Positions 35,851 to 45,282 of a stretch of 64,000 nt of DNA are shown here, one piece after another; position 1 is the stretch's first letter, and each line of letters opens with the position of its first letter. The stretch spans positions 124,001 to 188,000 of the forward strand of contig CBDHFQ010000007.1 of assembly GCA_965262565.1 (NCBI GenBank). The letters are read 5' to 3'. The notes beneath the pieces are model-generated. The model made no database searches and had not been told where the DNA came from. It saw only the letters and a list, made by a program, of their open reading frames with translations. Position numbers and translations under genes: made by a program. The stretch is from CBDHFQ01 sp965262565 (GTDB taxonomy: Bacteria; Bacteroidota; Bacteroidia; J057).

Positions 35851-37443
35851 ATGAAATTATTTTCTACCCTTTTTTCCAATCTCGATCAAACCAACAAAAC
35901 GAATACAAAAATTCGTTATCTCGTAGAATATTTATCCGCCGCAGAAGATAGAGATAAACTCTGGACATTAGCTTTATTTAGCGGAAAGCGTCCCAGAAGA
36001 GCCCTGAGAAGCAGCTTATTGCGCGAATGGGTTTCGGACCTGGCTGACATTCCCTTATGGTTGTTGGAAGAAAGCTATCACGTTGTGGGAGATTTAGCAG
36101 AAACCATCGCGCTTACCTTACCTCCTCCTTCCCAACAATCTGACAGATCCCTAGCTGATTGGATGGAGTTTTTATTAGAATTGGCAGGAAAAGATGAATT
36201 GGAACAGGAAAAACAAATGAAAGAAGCCTGGCAACAATTAGATGCTATGGAAAGATTTGTCTTCAATAAACTCATTACAGGAGGATTTAGATTAGGGGTG
36301 TCGCAAAAATTGTTAGTAAGAGCTCTCGAACAACACACAGGCATAGAAGCTAATGTCATTGCACACCGATTAATGGGAGACTGGAGCCCATCAACCACTA
36401 CTTATCAGGAGTTATTATTTTCTGAGAATATTCGGGATGATATTTCGAAGCCTTATCCTTTTTATCTTGCCTATGCCTTGGAAGACAAACCTCAATCCCT
36501 GGGAAAGCCGGAAGAATGGCAAGCTGAATGGAAATGGGATGGGATTCGAAGTCAATTTATCAAGCGAAAAGATCAGTGGTTTTTGTGGAGTAGAGGAGAA
36601 GAATTAATTACCAATAAATTCCCGGAATTAGCTGCTATTTCTCAACGAATCCCGAATGGTACCGTGATAGATGGGGAAATTCTACCTTTTAAAAAGGGAA
36701 AACCTCTTTCTTTTCAAGTGCTACAAACAAGAATTGGACGAAAAAATGTAACAAAAAAGATCTTGAATGATGCTCCTGTTGTCATTATGGCTTACGATTT
36801 GATGGAGTGGGAGTCAGAAGATATTCGCACCTGGCCTTTTGAGCAGCGACGACTACAATTAGCTGAAGTGGTGAAGATGGCAGCTATCCCCACTATCCTG
36901 AAACTATCTCCACATGCAGCATATAATAGCTGGGAGGAATTAGCTGAACTGAGAGAACAAGCCAGGGAATATTATAGTGAGGGACTCATGTTAAAAAGAT
37001 TGACCTCTGACTATAAAGTGGGCCGGAAACGAGGTGATTGGTGGAAATGGAAAGTCGACCCATTGACGATAGATGCTGTCATGATTTATGCGCAGAGAGG
37101 ACATGGAAGGCGAGCCAACCTATATTCGGATTATACTTTTGCTGTTTGGGATGGCGACCAACTCGTTCCTTTTACCAAGGCCTATTCTGGGTTAACAGAT
37201 AAGGAAATGAGACAGGTAGATGCTTTTGTCAAAAGGAATACCTTGGAACGATTTGGTCCTGTACGTTCAGTAAAACCGGAGTTAGTGTTTGAGATAGGTT
37301 TTGAGGGGATCAATGCGTCAAAAAGACATAAATCGGGGGTGGCACTGAGATTTCCCCGAATGTTGAGATGGCGTACGGATAAAAAGGTGGAAGATGCGGA
37401 TACCTTGGAGACCTTACATCAAATGTTAAAACAATATGGCTAA
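35851..37443 (+). CDS. ATP-dependent DNA ligase (bacterial repair type)
   Basis: A 530-residue ATP-dependent DNA ligase that seals DNA nicks in repair, distinct from the NAD+-dependent replicative ligase. Seen: an N-terminal ligase domain; the adenylation motif EWKWDGIRSQF with Lys228 as the AMP-accepting residue; GTVIDGEILPF (motif III) and EGLMLKRL (motif IV); DWWKWKVDP (motif V); and an OB-fold region to the end. It follows the exonuclease by 12 nt. The DEXH helicase and phosphoesterase genes that often complete this cluster are absent; an MscS gene follows. Confidence 0.93.
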   Translation: MKLFSTLFSNLDQTNKTNTKIRYLVEYLSAAEDRDKLWTLALFSGKRPRRALRSSLLREWVSDLADIPLWLLEESYHVVGDLAETIALTLPPPSQQSDRSLADWMEFLLELAGKDELEQEKQMKEAWQQLDAMERFVFNKLITGGFRLGVSQKLLVRALEQHTGIEANVIAHRLMGDWSPSTTTYQELLFSENIRDDISKPYPFYLAYALEDKPQSLGKPEEWQAEWKWDGIRSQFIKRKDQWFLWSRGEELITNKFPELAAISQRIPNGTVIDGEILPFKKGKPLSFQVLQTRIGRKNVTKKILNDAPVVIMAYDLMEWESEDIRTWPFEQRRLQLAEVVKMAAIPTILKLSPHAAYNSWEELAELREQAREYYSEGLMLKRLTSDYKVGRKRGDWWKWKVDPLTIDAVMIYAQRGHGRRANLYSDYTFAVWDGDQLVPFTKAYSGLTDKEMRQVDAFVKRNTLERFGPVRSVKPELVFEIGFEGINASKRHKSGVALRFPRMLRWRTDKKVEDADTLETLHQMLKQYG

Positions 37444-37481
37444 GTGAAATTTTCGCTTATTTTTACATATTTAACGCAGCT

Positions 37482-38738
37482 ATGGAAGAACTTTGGAACA
37501 TCATTGAAGAAGTACTTGACTTCCTGAATATTTCGTTGCCCCTTTATCAATCAGAGGAAGGCATTACTCTCACTATTTCTCCCGTCCGGTTACTGGGCAT
37601 TTTTTTCTTAATGATTATCGGTAGAATAGCGGTAAGGCGATTCATCAAAATACTTGATCAGGCTGAAGTGAGTCAAAAACTCATGGAAGATTCGCAAAGG
37701 AGAAAGATTATCCTCAGGATCATTAAATTTTTTATCTATGCATCTGTAGCCATCCTTAGTCTATACTTGATCGGATTGAAGCCTTACGTCATTTTAGACA
37801 GCATTAATACCTTTTTAAATTACTCTCTCGACTTCGGTGGTGGAGCTAAAGATGAACAGGGAAAAATTAAGAGTCCCAAAGTTTCTATCTCTATTGGTAG
37901 AATTCTCCTTATTTTCATATTGTTTTATTTAGCTCGTTTATCTATTCGATTTACTACTAGCTATCTGGACCAATCGGAAGTGAGTAAGCGCTTTATGCAT
38001 GATGCTGGTAGACGCAAGGCCATCCTTCAAATTTTCAGCTACGTCATTTACGTATTCATTCTGATTATCTGTTTGAGCATTATAGGGTTTGAACCGACTA
38101 TTCTTCTTACTGGTGCTACAGCCTTGTTAGTAGGTGTTGGTTTAGCATTACAACATACCATCGATGATGTGTTTAGTGGGATTCTTCTGTTGTTTGAAGG
38201 CACTATAGAGGTAGGGGATGTGGTAGAAATTGATGACCTAAATATTGAAGGGAAAGTTCAGGAAATCCGATTGCGAACCTCTATTATAGAAACAAAAGAT
38301 TCGGTATCTATCATTATTCCGAACTCAAACCTCACATCCAATAATGTCATTAATCGAAATTTTAATGATAAGGAAACCAGATTTAGAGTAAAAATTGGGG
38401 TTGCGTATGGATCCGACCTGAATATTGTTCGAAAAATTCTTAAAGAGTGTGCGCTAAATCATGGTCTGGTTCTGAAAAAGCCTGAACCGACTATCCTGTT
38501 CAAGGAGTTCGGAGATTCTTCCCTGAATTTTGAATTACTTTGCTGGACCACTCAATCCTTTGAAACGGAGAGAATCAGAAGTGATTTATTCTTTGCAATA
38601 GAAGCAGAATTCAGAAGGAAAAATGTGGTTATCCCTTTTCCACAACGCGATATCCATATTGTTTCTGATATCAGGATGGTAAACGGTTCTCAATCTACTC
38701 CTTCTTCCTCAGATACAGGCAACTCAAACATCCCATAA
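37482..38738 (+). CDS. MscS-type mechanosensitive channel with duplicated membrane module
   Basis: A 418-residue inner-membrane channel that opens on osmotic downshock. The pore helix and beta domain are clear: GATALLVGVGLALQHTIDDV, then EGTIEVGDVVEID and IIIPNSNLTSNNVINRN. The membrane part is unusual. Residues ~32-107 and ~134-211 repeat each other: a hydrophobic helix, then LDQ[AS]EVS[QK][KR]xMxD, RRK[IA]IL, and a second helix ending YLIGLKPY or SIIGFEPT. So a two-helix paddle with its amphipathic linker appears twice before the pore. Starts 38 nt after the ligase and may share its transcript. Confidence 0.9.
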   Translation: MEELWNIIEEVLDFLNISLPLYQSEEGITLTISPVRLLGIFFLMIIGRIAVRRFIKILDQAEVSQKLMEDSQRRKIILRIIKFFIYASVAILSLYLIGLKPYVILDSINTFLNYSLDFGGGAKDEQGKIKSPKVSISIGRILLIFILFYLARLSIRFTTSYLDQSEVSKRFMHDAGRRKAILQIFSYVIYVFILIICLSIIGFEPTILLTGATALLVGVGLALQHTIDDVFSGILLLFEGTIEVGDVVEIDDLNIEGKVQEIRLRTSIIETKDSVSIIIPNSNLTSNNVINRNFNDKETRFRVKIGVAYGSDLNIVRKILKECALNHGLVLKKPEPTILFKEFGDSSLNFELLCWTTQSFETERIRSDLFFAIEAEFRRKNVVIPFPQRDIHIVSDIRMVNGSQSTPSSSDTGNSNIP

Positions 38739-38898
38739 ATAGTATTAAATCCTATCAATTAATGATCATGAGGTTGTATAAATGATGACCTCTGAAGGTA
38801 GATAACATGAGCGCTTTACCAGAAATCAAAGACATATATATCATAGCGTTTATAATACAAGAATTTAGCATACCTGGTTAAAAGAATAGGAGGAGGTG

Positions 38899-39861
38899 TT
38901 ACTTCTTTCTCGACACATCTATATGCTCTATTTCCTCCAGGTGATCGTACAATTGCTGGACTCTTTTTTGTTGTTCTTCGAAAGCTTCCCTTATCAATAG
39001 AAGCTGTTGGAGATGTTCATCGGATTTCGCAGAAATACCTGAGTGATTTAAAGAAGCATCTTCTGAAGGATCGTCTTTAATTACTCCTCTGTTTGAAGAA
39101 ATGGATTCTAAATCGCTTTTTTCAGATATACCTTCATCCCATAAATTTTCTACCAGCTCATCATCCCATGAAGAAAAAGGAAAGGATTTACTCGTAGAAT
39201 CAGTACCGAAATAAAACAGTAGGTCTACCAATTGTATGGGAATATCTGAATAAGAAAAGAACTTTTTATCCGTATATGCCTCTGGAAACAATTTGATGTC
39301 TTCTTGATCCAATAATGGATCTGGTTGTTGAGAGTAATTTTTTTCTATAACCTGATATGCTAGATGAGAGGAAGGTATCCTTCTCATCTGCTTATTCTTT
39401 TTCACAAAGATGATATGAGTGGTGGGCTGAAAGTGGGAGAGTTCTTCCCCTTTCTTCCTGGCATTATATTGAATAGTCACCGTATTTTCTTCAGCTCCAT
39501 AGGTAATTTCATTAACATCGATTTCCCAGACATACTGATCAAATTTTATGATTGAGAGAACAATATATTCGTAAAAATCAATCGATAGAGGGGAATGAGA
39601 AGGATCAATATGCTTAAAAAACAGATCAAAATAGTTCCTATCCTGAATGCGCCACCCAAACTGATATTTTGGCAACCAGGGCAATAATAGCGGATCAGAA
39701 CTGTGAATGAGTTTGTTTTTAACCGCATCCACCTTCATCATGTATATGAAATCATCGGTTTGTTTGTACTCTAACCGACGTTGAGAAAATGTGGATAAGC
39801 ACAGTCCCAATAGCAAAATGATACCAAGTACTGTCTTCCTTATCTCAAGTACTTTTTCCAT
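38899..39861 (-). CDS. Exported protein of unknown function with a C-terminal coiled coil
   Basis: A 320-residue protein I do not recognise. N-terminal signal segment LGIILLLGLCLSTFSQ, then a polar domain with aromatic-rich strands (FGWRIQDRNYFDLFFK, YIVLSIIKFDQYVWEID). The last 60 residues are rich in Glu/Gln/Leu heptads (LREAFEEQQKRVQQLYDHLEEI is representative, near EEQQKRVQQLYDHLEEI), suggesting a coiled coil that could mediate oligomers. The distant 160-nt stretch before its neighbour has nothing of note. Confidence 0.6.
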   Translation of the reverse strand: MEKVLEIRKTVLGIILLLGLCLSTFSQRRLEYKQTDDFIYMMKVDAVKNKLIHSSDPLLLPWLPKYQFGWRIQDRNYFDLFFKHIDPSHSPLSIDFYEYIVLSIIKFDQYVWEIDVNEITYGAEENTVTIQYNARKKGEELSHFQPTTHIIFVKKNKQMRRIPSSHLAYQVIEKNYSQQPDPLLDQEDIKLFPEAYTDKKFFSYSDIPIQLVDLLFYFGTDSTSKSFPFSSWDDELVENLWDEGISEKSDLESISSNRGVIKDDPSEDASLNHSGISAKSDEHLQQLLLIREAFEEQQKRVQQLYDHLEEIEHIDVSRKK

Positions 39862-40236
39862 AAATCTAACTTGGAGATAATCCTTCTAGGTAAATTGTAA
39901 TGCTGCTTTGCCTTAACTTTCTTCAAGTAGTATTCCTGGCTATTTGTGAGCATATATGTAAGAGTAATGTCATCACAAACGAAAATGTAACTCTACATAT
40001 TATATACTCCTTAATAGGTGTTTTACCTCTATATTCGTTCCAAAGTTTTCAATAGAGTGCACATATCTGTTAAGAAATTGTTAAAAATCAAAAATTAACT
40101 AATTTCTATTGAGAATTTATTAAATCCCGTTGCTGGAGGAAACGAGATATGATAAGTTGTTACATAAAAATATAGATGGATCTGAATAATTTAGTACCAA
40201 TTGTAAAATTATTCTAACATGGATCGAAAAAAGGGC
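39862..40236. other. Intergenic region upstream of the exported unknown
   Basis: About 375 bases of AT-rich sequence between two minus-strand genes. I see no gene, RNA gene or strong hairpin in it; it presumably holds the promoter of the exported unknown. Confidence 0.35.
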
Positions 40237-41010
40237 TTACCGGTTTAACCAATCTTTAAATTTTCTTGATTTATCAATACTTACAATCGCTTCAATTTCA
40301 GGGGTTGGAGTCAGATCTATTTTAATTCTACTTTTAGAATATGCAAACATATTTTCAATCGCATCAATATGGATAATAAATTGCCGATTGATTCTGAAGA
40401 AATAGTTAGGGTCGAGGATCTCTTCTAATTTTGTTAGTGTATAATCCACTATATAATGACGGTCTTCCTTTGTGATTAAGAATACATACTTTTGCTGTCC
40501 AAAAAAATATGCTATTTCCCCTACATGGATAGACTTTATTTTTTCTCCTGAGGTTACTATAAATCGTTGTTTGAAAGTGGTTGTAGGCTGGTACATACTC
40601 TCAAGTATAGATTTTATATCCCCTACCTGAAAGTTGTTATTGGATTGACGAAATTTGAGTAGTGCTCTTTCCAGTTCAGACCTTTCTATAGGCTTCAGCA
40701 GATAATCTATGCTATTCACTTTAAAAGCTTCAATAGCATATTTGTCATATGCTGTAGAAAAAATGATCGGAGTGTTAATTTCAATAGCTTCAAAAATGGA
40801 AAAACTTATCCCGTCAGCCAGATGAATATCCATGAAGATTACATCAGCTCTGTTGTTTTCAAGCCAGTTAACTGCTCCATTTACTGTATCTATAGTATCC
40901 AGAATCTCTGCTTCAGGTTCTACTTCCTGAATAAGCCGAGCTAATCGCTTAGCAGCTAATGGCTCATCCTCAATGATTAACACCTTAAAAGAAGAAGGTA
41001 TCCTACTCAT
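40237..41010 (-). CDS. LytTR response regulator (orphan)
   Basis: A 257-residue two-component regulator of the LytTR class. The receiver domain (residues ~8-125) has VLIIEDEPLAA with the acidic pocket, FMDIHLADGIS with the phospho-acceptor Asp61, and YLLKPIERSE with the conserved Lys. The LytTR DNA-binding domain follows (GEKIKSIHVGEIAYFFGQ, then VDYTLTKLEEIL and FFRINRQFIIHIDAI). The ATG at 41010 is used: an open frame to a TTG at 41082 exists, but it would overlap the promoter. No LytS-type kinase is adjacent. Confidence 0.92.
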   Translation of the reverse strand: MSRIPSSFKVLIIEDEPLAAKRLARLIQEVEPEAEILDTIDTVNGAVNWLENNRADVIFMDIHLADGISFSIFEAIEINTPIIFSTAYDKYAIEAFKVNSIDYLLKPIERSELERALLKFRQSNNNFQVGDIKSILESMYQPTTTFKQRFIVTSGEKIKSIHVGEIAYFFGQQKYVFLITKEDRHYIVDYTLTKLEEILDPNYFFRINRQFIIHIDAIENMFAYSKSRIKIDLTPTPEIEAIVSIDKSRKFKDWLNR

Positions 41011-41325
41011 TATCTCATATCGTAAAGTGGAAGATACAAATTTCGATATCGCATAATACAAATATATTTTAAGCCTAGTCAATCAAAAATAACTTTGTTA
41101 AAAATTATGCGTTAACTGTAGAGGATTTCTCAATGGGTGATTAAGGCACAAAATTTGAAGAATTTTAGTGTATGTTCAATGAACGAATGGTTAATAGCAG
41201 TGGATTATATGCTGTAAATGATTTGATGGAATGTAATTAAATCTGTAACATACTTTTTTATCATCCTGAAAGATTTGTATTATTACTTAAATACATCCTC
41301 TGTAGTTATTTATACTAGTGCATAA
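41011..41325. other. Divergent promoter region between LytTR and Prc genes
   Basis: About 315 bases. The leftward promoter is identified (41059-41087). For the rightward prc gene I saw no convincing -33/-7 pair and no hairpin. Confidence 0.4.
41059..41087 (-). promoter_or_regulatory. Bacteroidota-type promoter of the LytTR gene
   Basis: On the minus strand, TTTG (41087-41084), a 17-nt spacer, then TATATTTG (41066-41059), an exact TAnnTTTG match. The start codon follows 48 nt later. It overlaps the upstream TTG start candidate and so decides against it. Confidence 0.6.
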
Positions 41326-43464
41326 ATGCAATATATTTTTAATAAATCTTTTTTTATGAAGGTCAAAAAGTTTGGCGCTATAAGTGTAGTGGTTCTATTG
41401 CTACTGTTTAGTTCTTATACACTCCTTGATCAGGGTGAGTCAGAAAGTGAAAGAGTTCTGCTGGGAGCAGTACTTCGCGGACTGAGAGCCCATCATTATC
41501 AACCTCAAGATATAGACGATACATTTTCCCAGAATGTATTTGATCTGTATTTAAAAAGGTTAGACTACGGCAAAAGATATTTTTTAAAGAAGGATATAGA
41601 TCAACTGGCTTCCTATCAAGACAAGGTAGATGACTTACTTATTCAAGGTTCCTATGAATTTTTTGACTCATCTACTGTTATTTACCTTGAGCGCAAAGAT
41701 GTAGTGAAACAGTTTTATAAGGACATACTTGAAAAGCCCTTTGATTTCACTGTAGCTGAGGAAATTAATTTAGATCCTGAAAAAAATGACTATGCTAATA
41801 CCCAGGAGGAATTGAAAGAAGTGTGGCGCAAATTGTTGAAATATCAAACCATGACGAGGTATGAAGATATGCTTCAAAAGAAGGAAAAAGGGAAGGATTA
41901 TGAAGATAAATCAGAAGCCGAACTAGAAGCAGAAGCTCGTAAAAAAGTAAAAAAGATTTTCGACGATAGATTCCATCTACAAGACAAATATACACTGACA
42001 GACTACAGAGATGACTTCATCAATGTACTGGCAAATATCTTCGATCCCCATACCGGATATTATCCTCCTAAGGATAAAGAAAATTTTGACATTGGAATGT
42101 CAGGAAAATTAGAAGGTATAGGTGCAACGCTGGTTGATAAGGAAGGATATATAACTGTCAATTCCATAGTTCCTGGTAGTCCTTCTGCTAAGCAAGGGGA
42201 TTTGGAGGTAGGAGATATCATCCTTAAAGTGGGACAGGGAGATGAAGAAGCAGTAGATATTGTAGATATGCGTTTAGATGATGCAGTTCGTCTTATCAGA
42301 GGAAAAAAAGGGACCACTGTCAAGCTGACCATCAGAAAAGCAGCAGGTTTGGAAAATGAAATTGCTATTGTCAGAGATGTGGTCAATTTGGAAGAGAGAT
42401 ATGCCAAGTCTGCTGTATTAATAGATGAAGAAGAAAGCAAGAAAGTTGGATATATTGAGTTACCTACCTTTTATGCTGACTTTAAAGATCGTTCCAGTAG
42501 AAGTTGTGCTAAGGATGTAGAAAGAGAAATAGAAAAATTAAAAGGTGAGGGAGTTGATGGAATTGTGCTGGATCTTCGCTTCAACGGAGGAGGATCTCTT
42601 AGAGATGTGGTGGATATGGCAGGATTGTTCATAGAAAAAGGTCCTGTCGTACAGGTAAAATCCAGAACTGGAGATCCATATGTACTAGTCGACAAAGATC
42701 CCAGAGTACAGTATGACGGTCCCTTAGTGATCATGGTGAATACGTTTAGTGCTTCAGCTTCTGAGATTTTAGCTGCGGCCATTCAGGATTATCATCGTGG
42801 TATCGTTTTGGGTAGTCCATCTACTTATGGAAAAGGTACTGTTCAATTGTTTATAGATTTAAATGATTATGTCCAGGGGGGATCATTTTCTAAACCCTTA
42901 GGTTCGATGAAACTAACTACGCAGAAATTTTATCGGATCAATGGGGATGCCACTCAACGTAAAGGAGTAATATCTGATATAATTCTTCCTGATGAATTTA
43001 GCTACAGAGATTTGGGAGAAAAAGATCAGGATTTTGCGATGAAGTGGGATACCATAAATGCGGTAGATTACAAGATTTGGGACACTGATGTTAATAAGAG
43101 TACTATCATAGCCAATAGTATGAGCAGAATAGAGAATAATGAAGTGTTCAAATTGAAGCAAGCAAATGCAGATAGGCTGAAAAAACAACAGGATAATCAA
43201 ACCTTGCCACTAAATCTTTCCGATTACCAGGCGTACCAGGAATCATTAAAGAAAGAAGCTGAAAAATTTAAAGACATCGATAAGCCTATTTCATCTTTTA
43301 ATGCTACTACCTTAAATGAAGACCTGGCTCATATTAATTCGGATTCTACTTTGATGAAAAATAGGACTACCTGGCTGAATGAGATTAAAAAGGACATGTA
43401 CATTTATGAGGCAATGCATGTCATTCAGGATATAGACAATGAAGCTATTGTTAAAAAAGAATAA
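41326..43464 (+). CDS. prc: Carboxy-terminal processing protease Prc (S41 family)
   Basis: A 712-residue periplasmic serine protease (tail-specific/C-terminal processing type) that trims or degrades envelope proteins. Seen: an N-terminal membrane/signal segment (GAISVVVLLLLFSSY); a DUF-type N-terminal region (RKKVKKIFDDRFHLQ); a PDZ domain (GIGATLVDKEGYITVNSIVP); the S41 core with DLRFNGGG; the catalytic serine block FSASASE at about 474-480 and the lysine in STYGKGTVQLF; and a long C-terminal helical tail. Start ATG at 41326, though a later Met (41356) could be used. A terminator follows it. Confidence 0.93.
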   Translation: MQYIFNKSFFMKVKKFGAISVVVLLLLFSSYTLLDQGESESERVLLGAVLRGLRAHHYQPQDIDDTFSQNVFDLYLKRLDYGKRYFLKKDIDQLASYQDKVDDLLIQGSYEFFDSSTVIYLERKDVVKQFYKDILEKPFDFTVAEEINLDPEKNDYANTQEELKEVWRKLLKYQTMTRYEDMLQKKEKGKDYEDKSEAELEAEARKKVKKIFDDRFHLQDKYTLTDYRDDFINVLANIFDPHTGYYPPKDKENFDIGMSGKLEGIGATLVDKEGYITVNSIVPGSPSAKQGDLEVGDIILKVGQGDEEAVDIVDMRLDDAVRLIRGKKGTTVKLTIRKAAGLENEIAIVRDVVNLEERYAKSAVLIDEEESKKVGYIELPTFYADFKDRSSRSCAKDVEREIEKLKGEGVDGIVLDLRFNGGGSLRDVVDMAGLFIEKGPVVQVKSRTGDPYVLVDKDPRVQYDGPLVIMVNTFSASASEILAAAIQDYHRGIVLGSPSTYGKGTVQLFIDLNDYVQGGSFSKPLGSMKLTTQKFYRINGDATQRKGVISDIILPDEFSYRDLGEKDQDFAMKWDTINAVDYKIWDTDVNKSTIIANSMSRIENNEVFKLKQANADRLKKQQDNQTLPLNLSDYQAYQESLKKEAEKFKDIDKPISSFNATTLNEDLAHINSDSTLMKNRTTWLNEIKKDMYIYEAMHVIQDIDNEAIVKKE

Positions 43465-43500
43465 TCCATTTTGACTTATAATTAAAAAATTATTTCATAA

Positions 43501-43540
43501 AACCAGATACATTTAATGTGTATCTGGTTTATTTGTTTTT
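43501..43540 (+). terminator. Terminator of prc
   Basis: Stem AACCAGATACA (43501-43511) with TGTATCTGGTT (43519-43529), a 7-nt loop, and a T-rich run (TATTTGTTTTT). It ends just before the tgt start codon at 43542, so tgt must use its own promoter or readthrough. Confidence 0.85.
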
Positions 43541-43541
43541 T

Positions 43542-44672
43542 ATGAAGTTTGAGTTGATCTATACTGACCATCAATCCAGTGCACGTGCAGGCATTATTCA
43601 CTTTTCACGTGGCAAGGTACACACCCCCATTTTCATGCCTGTCGGTACTGTAGCTTCCGTAAAAGCCGTCTCACAACAAGCATTAATCGGGGATATTAAG
43701 GCTGAAATTATCCTTGGCAATACCTACCATCTTTTCTTACGTCCAGGAATGGAGGTATTACATTCAGTTGAGGGACTACACAAGTTTATGCATTGGGATA
43801 AGCCCATCCTTACTGATAGCGGAGGATATCAGGTATATAGCTTAGCCAAAAATCGAAAACTTACTGAAGAAGGAGTTACTTTCAGCAATCATATAGACGG
43901 GGCCAGATACCTATTGACTCCTGAAAAAGCAGTAGATATTCAACATACCATTGGTTCTGACATCATGATGGTGCTTGATGAGTGTCCTCCTTATCCTTGT
44001 GATCGCGATTACGCTAAAAAGTCTATGGAGCTGACTCATCGTTGGGCTATGAGATGTAAAACCCAATGGCTCCAAAAAGAGCCTCCCTATGGTTTTTCAC
44101 AAGCACTTTTTCCGATTATTCAGGGAAGTAGTTATAAAGACCTTAGAACTCAATCCACGGAATTTATTTCTGAACTAGATCTTCCGGGCAATGCGATAGG
44201 AGGTCTTTCTGTAGGAGAACCACACGATATCATGTATGAACTGGTAGCATTATCCTGTAATATTTTGCCTAGAGATAAGCCAAGGTATTTGATGGGGGTA
44301 GGAACTCCGGTGAACTTATTAGAATGCATAGACCTGGGAATCGACATGTTTGATTGTGTGCTCCCAACCAGAAATGCTCGCCATGGTCATCTATATACTA
44401 AAAAGGGGGTAATGAACATCAAAAACGCTAAATATGAAAAAGACTTCTCTCCGATAGATGTTGATAGTAATTTATCTATGGACCATTTTTACTCTAAAGC
44501 CTATTTGAGACACTTATTTAAAGCTCAAGAGTTACTAGCCTTCCAGATAGCCTCCATTCACAACCTGCATTTTTTCCTTTGGTTGGTAAAAGAGGCCAGA
44601 ACACAAATCTTGTTGAATAATTTTAAAACCTGGAAAGCGGACATGATCCCCAAATTATCTACCAGACTATAA
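43542..44672 (+). CDS. tgt: tRNA-guanine transglycosylase (queuine/preQ1 insertion)
   Basis: A 376-residue Tgt that swaps guanine for preQ1 at the wobble position of GUN tRNAs. Seen: MPVGTVASVKAVSQQ; the catalytic Asp in LTDSGGYQVYS; MMVLDECPPYP; GNAIGGLSVGEP; LMGVGTPVNLLE; and DMFDCVLPTRNARHGHLY with the nucleophile Asp. The Zn-binding CxCxxC of classical Tgt is missing: the segment before FYSKAYLRHLF reads DVDSNLSMDH, with no cysteine, although the later His in IHNLHF is kept. This loss may be general in Bacteroidota. The ATG at 43542 is used; a GTG 24 nt upstream lies in the terminator. Confidence 0.95.
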   Translation: MKFELIYTDHQSSARAGIIHFSRGKVHTPIFMPVGTVASVKAVSQQALIGDIKAEIILGNTYHLFLRPGMEVLHSVEGLHKFMHWDKPILTDSGGYQVYSLAKNRKLTEEGVTFSNHIDGARYLLTPEKAVDIQHTIGSDIMMVLDECPPYPCDRDYAKKSMELTHRWAMRCKTQWLQKEPPYGFSQALFPIIQGSSYKDLRTQSTEFISELDLPGNAIGGLSVGEPHDIMYELVALSCNILPRDKPRYLMGVGTPVNLLECIDLGIDMFDCVLPTRNARHGHLYTKKGVMNIKNAKYEKDFSPIDVDSNLSMDHFYSKAYLRHLFKAQELLAFQIASIHNLHFFLWLVKEARTQILLNNFKTWKADMIPKLSTRL

Positions 44673-44693
44673 TGATAAAGCAGATCAATATCA

Positions 44694-45149
44694 TCAAAAT
44701 AGCTTCCAACTAAAACTTATAGTATCTACCAGCTTCGTTCGTGGTACTTCAATATAATTTACTCCCTCTTCTTTAATTAACTTATCTCCTCTTCTAAGTT
44801 TACGCCCATCCAGACCGCCTAACACCAGTAGACTGGAATCAACGTTGGTAAAATCGTAGAGAGAGTCGGCTTTGGGCAATGAAGAAGGCATAGAAACTTC
44901 GCTATCTTGTTCGAATACGATGTAGAATTTGGTATTCCCGATAGATGTTCGCGTAACAGTGCGTCGACTACTTTTTACTGTTCCTTCAAAGGAGATCTTT
45001 TCGAAGTTCCGATCGAACTGAATTTTTCTTGCGGTTTTCTCCTCTTCGATCATCTTGTATTCCTCTGGAGAGGGTCTGGAGGAAATGACATGATACGAAA
45101 CAACGATAGCAACAATACCAGCTAAAAGAAAGGGGATGGCTTCACGCAT
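44694..45149 (-). CDS. Membrane-anchored hypothetical protein
   Basis: A 151-residue protein I cannot assign. One N-terminal hydrophobic helix (PFLLAGIVAIVVSYHVI) anchors it; the rest is a polar domain with strands (FYIVFEQDSEVS, SLLVLGGLDGRKLRRGDKL). The FEGTVKSSRR and KLRRGDKLIKE runs suggest a small beta-barrel. It is convergent with tgt (21 nt). Confidence 0.55.
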   Translation of the reverse strand: MREAIPFLLAGIVAIVVSYHVISSRPSPEEYKMIEEEKTARKIQFDRNFEKISFEGTVKSSRRTVTRTSIGNTKFYIVFEQDSEVSMPSSLPKADSLYDFTNVDSSLLVLGGLDGRKLRRGDKLIKEEGVNYIEVPRTKLVDTISFSWKLF

Positions 45150-45282
45150 AATAACAACTCAATTATACCTTTAAGATAGTTTACAGATTTAATCTATCAT
45201 ACAAAAAACTGGAATAAACAAACGATTATTGGCTAATTACCCATTTATACATCTAAAATTAACGCTTTTACAAGTAATAGCA

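Noticed and set aside
41011..41082. TTG-started N-terminal extension of the LytTR regulator
   Set aside because: It runs into the promoter at 41059-41087 and adds residues not typical of receivers.
43518..43541. GTG start for Tgt
   Set aside because: It lies within the terminator hairpin of prc; the ATG at 43542 gives the conserved MKFELIYTD start.
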